Below are positions 50,108-58,822 of a stretch of DNA of 64,000 bases, in pieces. The stretch covers positions 9,548,001 to 9,612,000 of the forward strand of contig NZ_JAPEOZ010000001.1 of the NCBI RefSeq assembly GCF_026340655.1, in the 5' to 3' direction. This stretch comes from Streptomyces sp. NBC_01275. GTDB lineage: Bacteria; Actinomycetota; Actinomycetes; Streptomycetales; Streptomycetaceae. The notes beneath the pieces were generated by a model. That model did not search any database, was not told the origin of the DNA, and worked only from the letters and a program-made list of their open reading frames with translations. Position 1 is the first letter of the stretch, and every line of letters starts with the position of its first letter. The translations under genes were made by a program, and so were the position numbers.

Positions 50108-51174
50108 CCAGCGAGGAAGCCTCGGGTCCCCGTGACATCGCCGTCGTCGCCTTCGCGCAGACCGACGTGCTGCGCACCACCGACGAGATCTCCGAGGTGG
50201 AGATGCTCATGCCGGTTCTGCACCAGGTCCTCGACCGCACCGGCCTCAAGACCGCCGACATCGGCTTCACCTGCTCCGGCTCCAGCGACTACCTGGCCGG
50301 CCGCGCCTTCTCCTTCACCCTCGCCCTCGACGGCGTCGGCGCCTGGCCGCCGATCTCCGAGTCCCACGTCGAGATGGACGGGGCCTGGGCCCTGTACGAG
50401 GCCTGGACCAAACTGCTCACCGGCGACGCGGACACCGCCCTCGTCTACTCCTACGGCAAGTCCTCGCCCGGCTCCGTGCGCGATGTGCTGACCCGCCAGC
50501 TGGACCCCTACTACGTCGCCCCCCTGTGGCCCGACTCCGTCGCCCTCGCCGCCCTCCAGGCGCAGGCCCTGATCGACGCGGGCGACACCGACGAGCCCGC
50601 GCTCGCCGCGATCGGCGCCCGCAGCCGCCGGGTCGCGACCCTCAACCCCCATGCACAGCGGCGAGGTTCGGTGCCCCAAGGCGAGTATGTCGTGCGGCCG
50701 CTGCGCGTCGGCGACTGTCCGCCCGTCGGCGACGGGGCCGCCGCCGTGATCCTCGCGGCGGGAGAGAGGGCCCGCGAGCTGTGCTCCCGACCCGCCTGGA
50801 TCCGGGGCGTCGACCACCGCATCGAGGCCCACGCGCTCGGCGTGCGCGACCTGACCGACTCCCCCTCGACCCGCCTCGCCGCGGAGCACGCCGGAGCCTT
50901 CGAACGGCCCGTCGACACCGCCGAGCTGCATGCGCCGTTCAGCGCGCAGGAGGTCGTTCTGCGCAAGGCGCTGCGGCTGGACGACAGCGTGCGGGTGAAC
51001 CTGTCCGGCGGCGCCCTCGCCGCCAACCCGATGATGGCCGCCGGCCTCGTCCGCATCGGCGAGGCCGCCGCCCGCATCCACCGGGGCGAGTCCGACCGCG
51101 CCCTCGCCCACGCCACCTCCGGCCCGTGTCTGCAACAGAACCTGGTCGCCGTACTCGAAGGGGATCCGCGATGA
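50104..51174 (+). CDS. Thiolase-like lipid-transfer protein (Ltp4-like)
   Basis: This 356-aa thiolase-fold protein has IAVVAFAQTDVLRTTDEISE, FTCSGSSDYLAGRAFSF and VNLSGGALAANPMMAAGLVR near the end. Where thiolases carry the nucleophilic Cys, this has ESHVEMDGAWALYEAW, so thiolysis is unlikely. Actinobacterial Ltp proteins of this kind act with DUF35 partners as retro-aldolases or as scaffolds. The GTG start overlaps the OB-fold gene and its stop overlaps the next gene (ATGA), so the three are translationally coupled. Confidence 0.87.
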   Translation: MTSEEASGPRDIAVVAFAQTDVLRTTDEISEVEMLMPVLHQVLDRTGLKTADIGFTCSGSSDYLAGRAFSFTLALDGVGAWPPISESHVEMDGAWALYEAWTKLLTGDADTALVYSYGKSSPGSVRDVLTRQLDPYYVAPLWPDSVALAALQAQALIDAGDTDEPALAAIGARSRRVATLNPHAQRRGSVPQGEYVVRPLRVGDCPPVGDGAAAVILAAGERARELCSRPAWIRGVDHRIEAHALGVRDLTDSPSTRLAAEHAGAFERPVDTAELHAPFSAQEVVLRKALRLDDSVRVNLSGGALAANPMMAAGLVRIGEAAARIHRGESDRALAHATSGPCLQQNLVAVLEGDPR

Positions 51175-52331
51175 GCAAGGAGCCCGTGGCCGTCGTCGGG
51201 ATCGGCCAGACCAAGCACGTCGCCGCCCGACGGGACGTCTCGATCGCCGGACTGGTGCGGGAGGCGGCCCGACGCGCCCTCGACGACGCCGAGTTGACCT
51301 GGTCCGACGTCGACGCCGTCGTCATCGGCAAGGCGCCCGACTTCTTCGAGGGCGTGATGATGCCCGAGCTGTACCTCGCCGACGCCCTCGGCGCGGTCGG
51401 CAAGCCCATGCTGCGTGTGCACACGGCGGGCTCGGTCGGCGGATCGACGGCGCTGGTCGCCGCCAACCTCGTCGCGGCCCGCGTCCACGGCACCGTGCTC
51501 ACCCTCGCCTTCGAAAAACAGTCCGAGTCCAACGCCATGTGGGGCCTGTCCCTGCCGATCCCCTTCCAGCAGCCCCTGCTGGCCGGGGCGGGCGGCTTCT
51601 TCGCCCCGCATGTGCGCGCGTACATGCGTCGCAGCGGGGCGCCCGACACCGTCGGCTCCCTCGTGGCGTACAAGGACCGGCGCAACGCGCTGAAGAACCC
51701 CTACGCCCATCTCCACGAGCACGACATCACGCTGGAGAAGGTCCAGGCCTCGCCCATGCTCTGGGACCCGATCCGCTACTCGGAGACCTGCCCCTCCTCC
51801 GACGGCGCCTGCGCGATGGTCCTCACCGACCGCGCCGGAGCCGCCCGCGCCCCCCGGCCGCCCGCCTGGGTGCTCGGCGGCGCGATGCGCAGCGAACCGA
51901 CCCTCTTCGCCGGCAAGGACGCCGTGTCGCCCCAGGCCGGCAAGGACTGCGCCGCCGACGTCTACCGGCAGGCCGGCGTCACCGACCCGCGCCGGGACAT
52001 CGACGCCGTCGAGATGTACGTGCCGTTCTCCTGGTACGAGCCCATGTGGCTGGAAAACCTCGGCTTCGCCGACGAGGGCGAGGGCTGGAAGCTCACCGAG
52101 TCCGGGGTCACCGAGCTCGACGGCGACCTCCCCGTCAATATGTCGGGCGGCGTCCTGTCCACCAATCCCATCGGCGCCTCCGGCATGATCCGCTTCGCGG
52201 AGGCGGCGCTCCAGGTGCGCGGCCAGGCCGGAGAACACCAGGTGGAGCGGGCTCGTACGGTCCTCGGCCACGCCTACGGCGGCGGCTCCCAGTTCTTCTC
52301 CATGTGGCTCGTGGGAGCCGCGGCCCCGTAG
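51171..52331 (+). CDS. Thiolase-like lipid-transfer protein (Ltp3-like)
   Basis: This 386-aa protein has VAVVGIGQTKHVAARRDVSI, MLRVHTAGSVGGSTALVAAN in the place of the thiolase Cys region (no Cys), and VEMYVPFSWYEPMWLENLGF. The conserved C-terminal loop follows (NMSGGVLSTNPIGASGMIRF), with GHAYGGGSQFFSMWL. Together with the previous protein it probably forms a heteromeric complex with the OB-fold protein, as for Rv3521-Rv3523 in mycobacteria. The ATG overlaps the previous stop. Confidence 0.88.
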   Translation: MSKEPVAVVGIGQTKHVAARRDVSIAGLVREAARRALDDAELTWSDVDAVVIGKAPDFFEGVMMPELYLADALGAVGKPMLRVHTAGSVGGSTALVAANLVAARVHGTVLTLAFEKQSESNAMWGLSLPIPFQQPLLAGAGGFFAPHVRAYMRRSGAPDTVGSLVAYKDRRNALKNPYAHLHEHDITLEKVQASPMLWDPIRYSETCPSSDGACAMVLTDRAGAARAPRPPAWVLGGAMRSEPTLFAGKDAVSPQAGKDCAADVYRQAGVTDPRRDIDAVEMYVPFSWYEPMWLENLGFADEGEGWKLTESGVTELDGDLPVNMSGGVLSTNPIGASGMIRFAEAALQVRGQAGEHQVERARTVLGHAYGGGSQFFSMWLVGAAAP

Positions 52332-52419
52332 TCCTGAAAGGTCCTCCACACGTGCTCTGTCGGCGTCCGGGACCGATCGCTAGGCTGGCCGCGGACGACG
52401 AACCGGGAGGAGCACGGAC

Positions 52420-52662
52420 GTGGCCGAGACCACCATCCAGCAGCAGCCGCTCAGGGGCTGGGACAAGCCCGAGCTGGACCTCAGCAACGCGGAGTGGCAG
52501 TCCAGCAGCCGGGGGCGGGGGGATGTCCAGATCGCCTTCGTCGAGGGATTCATCGCGATGCGCAACAGCGGCCGCCCCCAGAGCCCTTCCCTGATCTTCA
52601 CCCCCGCGGAGTGGGGCGCGTTCGTGTCGGGGGCGCGGGAAGGGGAGTTCGACCTGACCTGA
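52420..52662 (+). CDS. DUF397-domain protein
   Basis: This 80-aa protein has the DUF397 pattern: an AEWQSSSRGRGDVQIAFVEG segment, FIAMRNSGRP, and LIFTPAEWGAFVSGAREGEF. DUF397 proteins are small actinomycete partners of XRE regulators (as in BldB- and WhiJ-like systems), often acting as antagonists. No XRE gene lies next to it. The GTG start has GGGAGGAGC upstream, and TAGGCT at 52381-52386 is a possible -10. Confidence 0.85.
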   Translation: MAETTIQQQPLRGWDKPELDLSNAEWQSSSRGRGDVQIAFVEGFIAMRNSGRPQSPSLIFTPAEWGAFVSGAREGEFDLT

Positions 52663-52678
52663 GCCCCGCGCGCCGAAC

Positions 52679-52708
52679 CGCCGGCCGCCGCCCGACCGTC
52701 GGCCGGCG
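52679..52708 (+). terminator. Hairpin after the DUF397 gene
   Basis: CGCCGGCCG at 52679-52687 pairs with CGGCCGGCG at 52700-52708, with a 12-nt loop. It lies 16 bp after the DUF397 stop. Confidence 0.5.
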
Positions 52709-52843
52709 GCGTCCGGGCGGAGGCCTGCCGGGGCGCGGGAGCGAGCGGGCGTTGGCACGGGCATACGGGCTCGCGGGCGTGCGGAGCGCCGGGCGCACCG
52801 GCTGGTGGGCGCATTTCCCGCTACTGGGTCGCTGAGGATCCTG

Positions 52844-52899
52844 GCCGACCCGCCGACCCGCCGACCCGCCGACCCGCCGACCGGCCGACCCGCCGACCC
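52844..52899. repeat. Seven tandem copies of an 8-bp unit (GCCGACCC)
   Basis: The unit repeats without gaps; the fifth copy ends CCG instead of CCC. It lies in the 548-bp gap between DUF397 and the next gene. The rest of that gap is GC-rich and shows no coding pattern in either strand. Confidence 0.75.
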
Positions 52900-53210
52900 G
52901 GCCGGCCGCGCTGCCCGGGTGGCGGCCGGCCCCGGGACCGTTCCGGGCCCCGCCGGGTGTGCGGCCGACGCGACGCCCCTCGCCGTGACCCGCCTGCCCG
53001 CCCGCCTCCCGCCCGTGCCGCAGGCCCTGCGGCGTCTCAGCGCGCCGCCCGCCCGGACGCCCGCCGTCCCCGTTGCGCACCGGCCCCGGCGTCGGCCCGA
53101 AACCGACGACCCCGCAGGGCGTGGCGGCCCCGGGAACCAGTGTGCGGAAGGGGTCGCCGATGGGGGCTCCCGGGCGTCGCCGAGCGCTCCCGGACACGTA
53201 CCATGGCGGC

Positions 53211-53708
53211 ATGTCGTTCCTCCGCCGCCGCAGCGCCACTCCCGCCGGGCCCGACTTCGACGTCCTGGCCATGGATCCGGGCGACTGGCCCGGCAATCTG
53301 GGCGCCGGTCTGCTGCCCGCCCCCGACGGCAGCTGCCAGGGCGTCTTCCTGCGCTACGACCTGTTCGGCGGCCGCGGCCCCGCGATGATCATCGGCAATC
53401 TGCCCGAGGGCTCCCCGGCCCGCGAGGTCGCCGACGACGAGGTCCCCTTCGAGGTCGCCCAGCTGCTGGTCGCGCTGGAGAACGACGAGGAGGTGACGGT
53501 CGTGGGCACCGAGGACATGCCGGTGATGCAGGGCGACAACCTCCTGATCGTCCGCCGGCTGAAGCTCTCCGAGAGCCGGATCGCCTGTGTGCAGTTCGAC
53601 CGCAGCGACAACGTCCTGGTGACCATCGCGGCCTGGGACCGCCCCATCACGGACGACCTGTACGCCCTGCTGAAGCCGCTCCCGGCGGAGCTGTTCCAGC
53701 AGGGCTGA
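53211..53708 (+). CDS. Conserved-type protein of unknown function
   Basis: This 165-aa soluble protein contains MDPGDWPGNLGAGLLPAPDG, FLRYDLFGGRGPAMIIGNLP and an acidic helix EVPFEVAQLLVALENDEEVT. It ends IAAWDRPITDDLYALLKPLP. Codon use is typical for the genome. I do not recognise the family, although the regular strand-helix pattern suggests a single compact domain. The ATG at 53211 is preferred; an upstream in-frame extension to 53073 lacks coding character. Confidence 0.7.
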   Translation: MSFLRRRSATPAGPDFDVLAMDPGDWPGNLGAGLLPAPDGSCQGVFLRYDLFGGRGPAMIIGNLPEGSPAREVADDEVPFEVAQLLVALENDEEVTVVGTEDMPVMQGDNLLIVRRLKLSESRIACVQFDRSDNVLVTIAAWDRPITDDLYALLKPLPAELFQQG

Positions 53709-53721
53709 GGCCCGCGGAGCG

Positions 53722-55668
53722 TCACACGGCCGGGACCAGCTGTACGTCGGCGGCCCGGACGAACGCCACCCGGTGGCCGTACTGGATCTCGTAGTACTGG
53801 TTCGTGCCGCGTACTACCTGGTGCGAGCCGGTGCTGAAGGTGACCGCGTAGTAGTACTCGCCCGGCACCCGGTCCCCGGTCACGTACTTCTGGCCCTTGG
53901 GCAGCGTGTACGGCAGTGCGGACACCGCCTGGACCGGGACCCCCGTCGGGTACGCGGACGCCTCCGGGTAGGCGCGCCCGTATACCGGGACGCTGGTCAA
54001 GCCGTCCTTGGGGGTGATGACCTGGCCCGTCGCGGGCACCGCCGTCGGCTTGGCCTTGGGGTTCCTGAACCACGCCTTCTGCCCCAGGTACCAGATCGCC
54101 GTCCAGTCGCCCCACTCGTCGGCGACCGCGTACTGCTGGCCGGTGGAGGCCCGTGAGGAGATGTCGTTGACGCCGGTGGTCGGACTGGAACCGATGCCCA
54201 CGTCCTTGATCAGGGCCGACTTCTCGTCGTGGTCGGAGTACAGCCGGACCTCGCTGGAACCGTGCGCCGCGCACGGCGTGCCCTTGCTGACGCAGCCCGT
54301 GTACACCGGCTGGTTCGCCGTGTAGTCCGGCAGGATCGTCACCAGACCGCCGGCCGCCCGCGCCGCAGCCTTGAAGGGGTGGTCCAGCAGCTCGAAGTAG
54401 TGCCGCCAGTCCCAGTACGGGCCCGGATCCGTGTGCATCCCCGGGACGGTCGCCGTGGTCGGGCCGGGCACGGTGTCGTGGCCCAGGATGTGCTGCCGGT
54501 CCAGCGGGATGCCGTACTTCGCCGCCAGATACGTCACCAGACGCGCCGAGGACCGGTACATCGCCTCGGTGTACCAGGAGTCCGGAGCCGCCAGGAAGCC
54601 CTCGTGCTCCAGGCCGATCGACTTGGAGTTGACGTACCAGTTGCCCGAGTGCCAGGCGACGTCCTTGGCCTTCACATGCTGGGCGATGTGCCCGTCGGTG
54701 GAGCGCAGCGTGTAGTTCCAGGAGACGTACGTGGGGTCCTGGACCATGTTGAGGACGCCCTCCCAGCCGCCCTCCGTGTCATGCACGACGATGTACCGGA
54801 TCGACGCGGACGTCGGCCGGTCCGCCACGTCGTGATTGCCGTAGTCGTCGTCGCCGAACTCCTCGTACGGCGCCGCGATCCACTCGCAGGAGACGGTGGT
54901 CGGACACTCGGTGCCCGCGGCGGACACCGTGCGCAGGCCGGTCCGCGCCAGCTGGGCCGTCTTCGGGGCAAGCCCAGGCTGCGCGGCCAGGGTGACCAGC
55001 TGACCGGCGTCCGTCGTGCGCCGCTCGCCGGTGCGCAGCACGTCGAACACGTCGTCGGCGTAGGCGGCGGCCGTGGCGGTGTCGTCCGCGCCCGAGAAAC
55101 GCGCCACCGCGCCGTACCACTGCGCCGGGTCGGCGCTCAGCGGCTCGCCCAGATCCTGCTGGGCGGCGGCGAGCAGGGCGGCGCCGCCCGCCACGTTGGA
55201 CGCGGGGTCGGTGCGCAGCATCTCGGGGTGCAGCCCGGTCAGCTCGGCGGCCCTCGGGAGCGTCTTCAGCCGGGCGGGGACCTCGGCGTCCTGCGGGACC
55301 TTCACCTCGGGGTGCAGCGGGGCCCGGGCGGAGTCGCCCCGGGCGTCCTCCGTGCCCTCGCTGTGGTGCGCCGCCGAGGCGAGCGCGCTGCGGGCGTCGG
55401 TGAGGTGCATCGGGCCGAAGCCGCCGGTCACGCTCGGGGCCGCGCCGTGCGTGTCCCAGCGGGACTGGAGATAGGAGACGCCCAGCAGGACGCTCTGCGG
55501 GACGTGGAACTCGGCGGCCGCGGCGGCGAAGGCCCGCTGGAGGCGGCTCGCCGGGGGATCCGCGGCGTGCGCGGGCGCCGCGCCGAGCAGCGGGAACAGC
55601 AGAGCCGCCGACGCGACGGCGCCGGCGGCTCTGTGCAGTTGTCTGGGGTCGGTGACGGATCCTCGCAA
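53722..55668 (-). CDS. Secreted N-acetylmuramoyl-L-alanine amidase (Amidase_2/PGRP)
   Basis: This 648-aa protein starts at a TTG (55666-55668), chosen because AGGAGG lies 7 nt before it. The signal peptide ends APAHA-AD. After an Ala-rich helical N-terminal region comes the Amidase_2 fold: IRYIVVHDTEGGWEGVLNMV (zinc His), WNYTLRSTDGHIAQHV, AWHSGNWYVNSKSIGLEHEG and HILGHDTVPGPTTATVPGMH. The 230-residue C-terminal part has SH3-like strands (VYGRAYPEASAYPTGVPVQA) and may bind the wall. It cleaves the stem peptide from muramic acid outside the cell. Confidence 0.9.
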   Translation of the reverse strand: MRGSVTDPRQLHRAAGAVASAALLFPLLGAAPAHAADPPASRLQRAFAAAAAEFHVPQSVLLGVSYLQSRWDTHGAAPSVTGGFGPMHLTDARSALASAAHHSEGTEDARGDSARAPLHPEVKVPQDAEVPARLKTLPRAAELTGLHPEMLRTDPASNVAGGAALLAAAQQDLGEPLSADPAQWYGAVARFSGADDTATAAAYADDVFDVLRTGERRTTDAGQLVTLAAQPGLAPKTAQLARTGLRTVSAAGTECPTTVSCEWIAAPYEEFGDDDYGNHDVADRPTSASIRYIVVHDTEGGWEGVLNMVQDPTYVSWNYTLRSTDGHIAQHVKAKDVAWHSGNWYVNSKSIGLEHEGFLAAPDSWYTEAMYRSSARLVTYLAAKYGIPLDRQHILGHDTVPGPTTATVPGMHTDPGPYWDWRHYFELLDHPFKAAARAAGGLVTILPDYTANQPVYTGCVSKGTPCAAHGSSEVRLYSDHDEKSALIKDVGIGSSPTTGVNDISSRASTGQQYAVADEWGDWTAIWYLGQKAWFRNPKAKPTAVPATGQVITPKDGLTSVPVYGRAYPEASAYPTGVPVQAVSALPYTLPKGQKYVTGDRVPGEYYYAVTFSTGSHQVVRGTNQYYEIQYGHRVAFVRAADVQLVPAV

Positions 55669-55854
55669 TGCAGCCTCCTGGGACGAGCGAGCGGACCGGA
55701 GCGTGCGGGGCCGGACGTAAGTCACGTGGTACGGCTTGCCGACGATCCGTCAATCATGCCCACAGGGAGGCGATTTCCCATGTCAACAGGGGTCCGGCGA
55801 GTCTTGGGGTTCCGGCCGCGTCCCGTCCTGCCGGCTCTTGTCCCGGCGGACGTG

Positions 55855-55900
55855 CGAAGGCCCGCGGTGCGCCGCCGTTCTGGCGCACCGCGGGCCTTCG
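55855..55900. terminator. Perfect 19-bp-stem hairpin terminator
   Basis: The arms at 55855-55873 and 55882-55900 are exact reverse complements with an 8-nt loop (GCCGTTCT). It lies immediately after the phosphotransferase gene on the minus strand. Confidence 0.85.
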
Positions 55901-55905
55901 TCCCC

Positions 55906-57045
55906 TCAGCGAGTGCCGACCGCCGCGCGCACGGCCCGGCGGGCCAGCTGGCAGTCGTCGTGCAGCCGCCGCAGCAGCAGGCGCTGTTCCTCGCCGGACG
56001 GCGCGGCGCCCGGGTGAGCCGCACCCGGGGCCGTCGGGGTCGTGTCGTGCATCGAACGCTGCACGGCCGTCTCGTAGGTACGGATCTCACGGGTCAGGAC
56101 CAGCATCAGGTTCACCAGGAAGGCGTCCCGGGAGGCCGGTCCCGCCGACTGGGCGATCTGGCTGATGTTGCGGCGCGCCACCGGCGCGTCGCCGAGGACC
56201 GACCACAGCGTGGCCAGGTCGTAGCCCGGCAGATACCAGCCCGCGTGCTCCCAGTCCACCAGCACTGGACCGGCCGGTGAGAGCAGGATGTTCGAGAGCA
56301 GTGCGTCGCCGTGGTTGAACTGGCCCATGCCGTGTCGGCCCGCGCCGGCCGCGATCCCGTGCAGCAGCTTCTGCAGGTCGCCCATGTCCCGGTCGGTGAG
56401 CAGACCCAGTTCGTGGTAGCGGGCGATCCGGGCCGCGTAGTCCAGCGGGGCGTCGAAGGCGCCGGCCGGCGGCCGCCAGGCGTTGAGCCGGCAGATCGCG
56501 CCCAGCGCAGCCCGGATGTCCGCGCGGGGCGGGGCCTCGGTCGGGTGCCGCTGCAGTGCCGCCACCCGCCCCGGCATCCGCTCGATCACCAGCGTGCAGT
56601 TCTCCGGATCCGCCGCGATCAGCCTCGGCGCCCGTACCGGGGGGCGCTGTCGGACGAACGTGCGGTACGCCGCTATTTCGTGGCGGATCCGCTCGGCCCA
56701 CGCGGGCGACTGGTCCAGTAAACACTTGGCGACAGCGGTGCTGCGTCCTGTCGTGCCGACCAGGAGCACGGAGCGACCGCTGCGGCGCAGCACCTGGACC
56801 GGGGCGAACTCCGGACAGATCCGGTGCACCGAGGCGATCGCCGTGCGCAGCTGCGCGCCCTGAGGGCCGGACAGGTCGAGTCTCCCGCTGAGCTGTTGTG
56901 TGCCGAGCCCCGCGGGACGCCGGGTCGGACCCGTGCCGAGCGCGGGGGCAGCCGACCGCGCCGGGTCGAGATAGGGGCCGCCGCCGCCCGGGCGGGAGTG
57001 CAGCGACCGGGGCGGGGCGGACACGGAGGACGATGCTGCGTACAT
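55906..57045 (-). CDS. Aminoglycoside phosphotransferase-family protein
   Basis: This 379-aa protein has an APH/choline-kinase fold. The Brenner-type loop is [20 protein letters not shown], with catalytic D in HGD and a following N. The metal-binding D is in [20 protein letters not shown]. The N-terminal 60 residues are Pro/Ser-rich and disordered. The frame is open to 57183, but I use the ATG at 57045. It is divergent from the NsdA-like gene. The substrate is unknown and a resistance role is not implied. Confidence 0.85.
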   Translation of the reverse strand: MYAASSSVSAPPRSLHSRPGGGGPYLDPARSAAPALGTGPTRRPAGLGTQQLSGRLDLSGPQGAQLRTAIASVHRICPEFAPVQVLRRSGRSVLLVGTTGRSTAVAKCLLDQSPAWAERIRHEIAAYRTFVRQRPPVRAPRLIAADPENCTLVIERMPGRVAALQRHPTEAPPRADIRAALGAICRLNAWRPPAGAFDAPLDYAARIARYHELGLLTDRDMGDLQKLLHGIAAGAGRHGMGQFNHGDALLSNILLSPAGPVLVDWEHAGWYLPGYDLATLWSVLGDAPVARRNISQIAQSAGPASRDAFLVNLMLVLTREIRTYETAVQRSMHDTTPTAPGAAHPGAAPSGEEQRLLLRRLHDDCQLARRAVRAAVGTR

Positions 57046-57277
57046 GGGAGAAACAGATCCCTTCGTGTGCCGGACGTCAGAACGCTGCCCCGACCGGTCC
57101 CCCCGGGTGCACCCTGGGGAATGTCCCTCGGCGACCGGGTCGGGGTGGCGCGTTCCTACCTGACACCCGTCGGCCACTGGCACACCATCTGGCGCACCCT
57201 GGCGAACCCTGGCGAATAGTCGCCCGGCAACTGTCCCGGGGCTACTGTCAACTCAGCCGAGAACCTGGGGGCTTGAC

Positions 57278-58780
57278 GTGAGCGGACAACCCAACACCCG
57301 CCTTGCGGACCTGTTCGGCCTGGCCGGCTGGTCCAAGGGTGAACTCGCGAGGCTGGTCAACCGGCAGGCGGCGGCCATGGGCCACCCCCAGCTGTCGACC
57401 GACACCTCCAGGGTGCGGCGGTGGATCGACACGGGAGAGATCCCGCGCGATCCGGTGCCTCGGGTGCTGGCGGCCCTGTTCACCGAGCGTCTCGGCCGTG
57501 TCGTGACCATAGAGGACCTCGGTCTGGTCCGGCACGGGCGTCCCGGGAAACGGCCCGGCGGCGGGAGTGCTGAACATCCCGACGGCATGCCATGGGCGCC
57601 CGAACGGACGGCTGCGGTCCTCACCGAATTCACGGGAATGGACCTCATGCTCAACCGACGCGGCTTGGTGGGCGCGGGTGTCGCGCTCACGGCGGGCTCC
57701 GCACTCAGCAGCGCCATGTACGAGTGGCTGCACACCGATCCGACCCTCTCCGCCGACGCTCCCGTCATCGACCATCCTCTCCTCCACCATGCCGACCCCG
57801 CTGGGTTCGACCGCTATGAGGCCGCTCCCATCGGAACGGAGGAGGTCGACGAACTGGAGCGCTCGGTCGAGGTGTTCCGTGCCTGGGACGCGGCCCGCGG
57901 GGGCGGGCTGCAACGCAAGGCCGTCGTGGGGCAGCTCAACGAAGTGGGCGGCATGCTCGCCTACCATCACCCCACCCACCTCCAGCGGCGCCTGTGGGGC
58001 GTCGCCGCCAACCTCGCCGTCCTCGCCGGCTGGATGTCGCACGACGTCGGCCTGGAGCCCACGGCCCAGAAGTACTTCGTCATCGCCGCCCATGCCGCCC
58101 GGGAGGGCGGTGACCGGCCGCGGGCCGGCGAGGCGCTCTCCCGGGCGGCCCGTCAGATGGTGCACCTCGGCCGTCCCGACGACGCCCTCGACCTGATGAA
58201 ACTCGCCCAGTCCGGCTCCGGCGGCGAGGTGCTGCCCCGCACCCGGGCCATGTTCCACACCGTCGAGGCCTGGGCGCAGGCGTCGATGGGCAAGGGCCAG
58301 GCCATGCGCCGCACCCTCGGTCAGGCGGAGGACCTCTTCGTCTCCGACCGGGGCGACGTGAAGCCGCCGTCCTGGATGCAGACCTTCAAGGACGAGGACC
58401 TGTACGGCATGCAGGCCCTGGCCTACCGCACGCTGGCCGAGTTCGATCCCCAGGCGGCCGTGCACGCCCAGCACTACGCGGAGAAGGCCCTGGCGCTGCG
58501 CGTCGACGGACGGGAGCGGTCGAAGATCTTCGACCATCTCTCCATGGCCTCCGCCTGCTTCATCGCGGACGACCCCGAACAGGCCGACCGTTACGCCCGG
58601 TTGGCCCTGATGTCGATGGGGTCGAACTCCTCCCGCCGCACCTGGGACCGGCTGCGCCAGATGTACCGGCTCACCGCGGAGTACGCGGGCTACCCGAGGA
58701 TCAGCGAGCTGCGCGAGGAGATCCGCCAGGCGCTGCCCAAGCCGAAGGGGGGCCGGAGCGGCAACAGCGCCCAGGCGTAG
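57278..58780 (+). CDS. nsdA: NsdA-like developmental/antibiotic repressor with TPR region
   Basis: This 500-aa protein starts at a GTG with GGGGG upstream. Residues 1-85 form a helix-turn-helix-like region (LADLFGLAGWSKGELARLVN, TDTSRVRRWIDTGEIPRDPV). A short segment with AGVALTAGSALSSAM and long helical TPR-like repeats follow (AREGGDRPRAGEALSRAARQ, AYRTLAEFDPQAAVHAQHYA). This is the layout and, from memory, the sequence of S. coelicolor NsdA, a negative regulator of sporulation and antibiotic production. Its paralogue NsdB is an alternative identity. Confidence 0.8.
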   Translation: MSGQPNTRLADLFGLAGWSKGELARLVNRQAAAMGHPQLSTDTSRVRRWIDTGEIPRDPVPRVLAALFTERLGRVVTIEDLGLVRHGRPGKRPGGGSAEHPDGMPWAPERTAAVLTEFTGMDLMLNRRGLVGAGVALTAGSALSSAMYEWLHTDPTLSADAPVIDHPLLHHADPAGFDRYEAAPIGTEEVDELERSVEVFRAWDAARGGGLQRKAVVGQLNEVGGMLAYHHPTHLQRRLWGVAANLAVLAGWMSHDVGLEPTAQKYFVIAAHAAREGGDRPRAGEALSRAARQMVHLGRPDDALDLMKLAQSGSGGEVLPRTRAMFHTVEAWAQASMGKGQAMRRTLGQAEDLFVSDRGDVKPPSWMQTFKDEDLYGMQALAYRTLAEFDPQAAVHAQHYAEKALALRVDGRERSKIFDHLSMASACFIADDPEQADRYARLALMSMGSNSSRRTWDRLRQMYRLTAEYAGYPRISELREEIRQALPKPKGGRSGNSAQA

Positions 58781-58822
58781 GGGCACGGGGGCACGGGAAG
58801 GTGACAGCGGATTCCGGAGTCG

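Noticed and set aside
52844..52899. CRISPR-like array
   Set aside because: The 8-bp units are directly adjacent with no spacers, so this is a simple tandem repeat.
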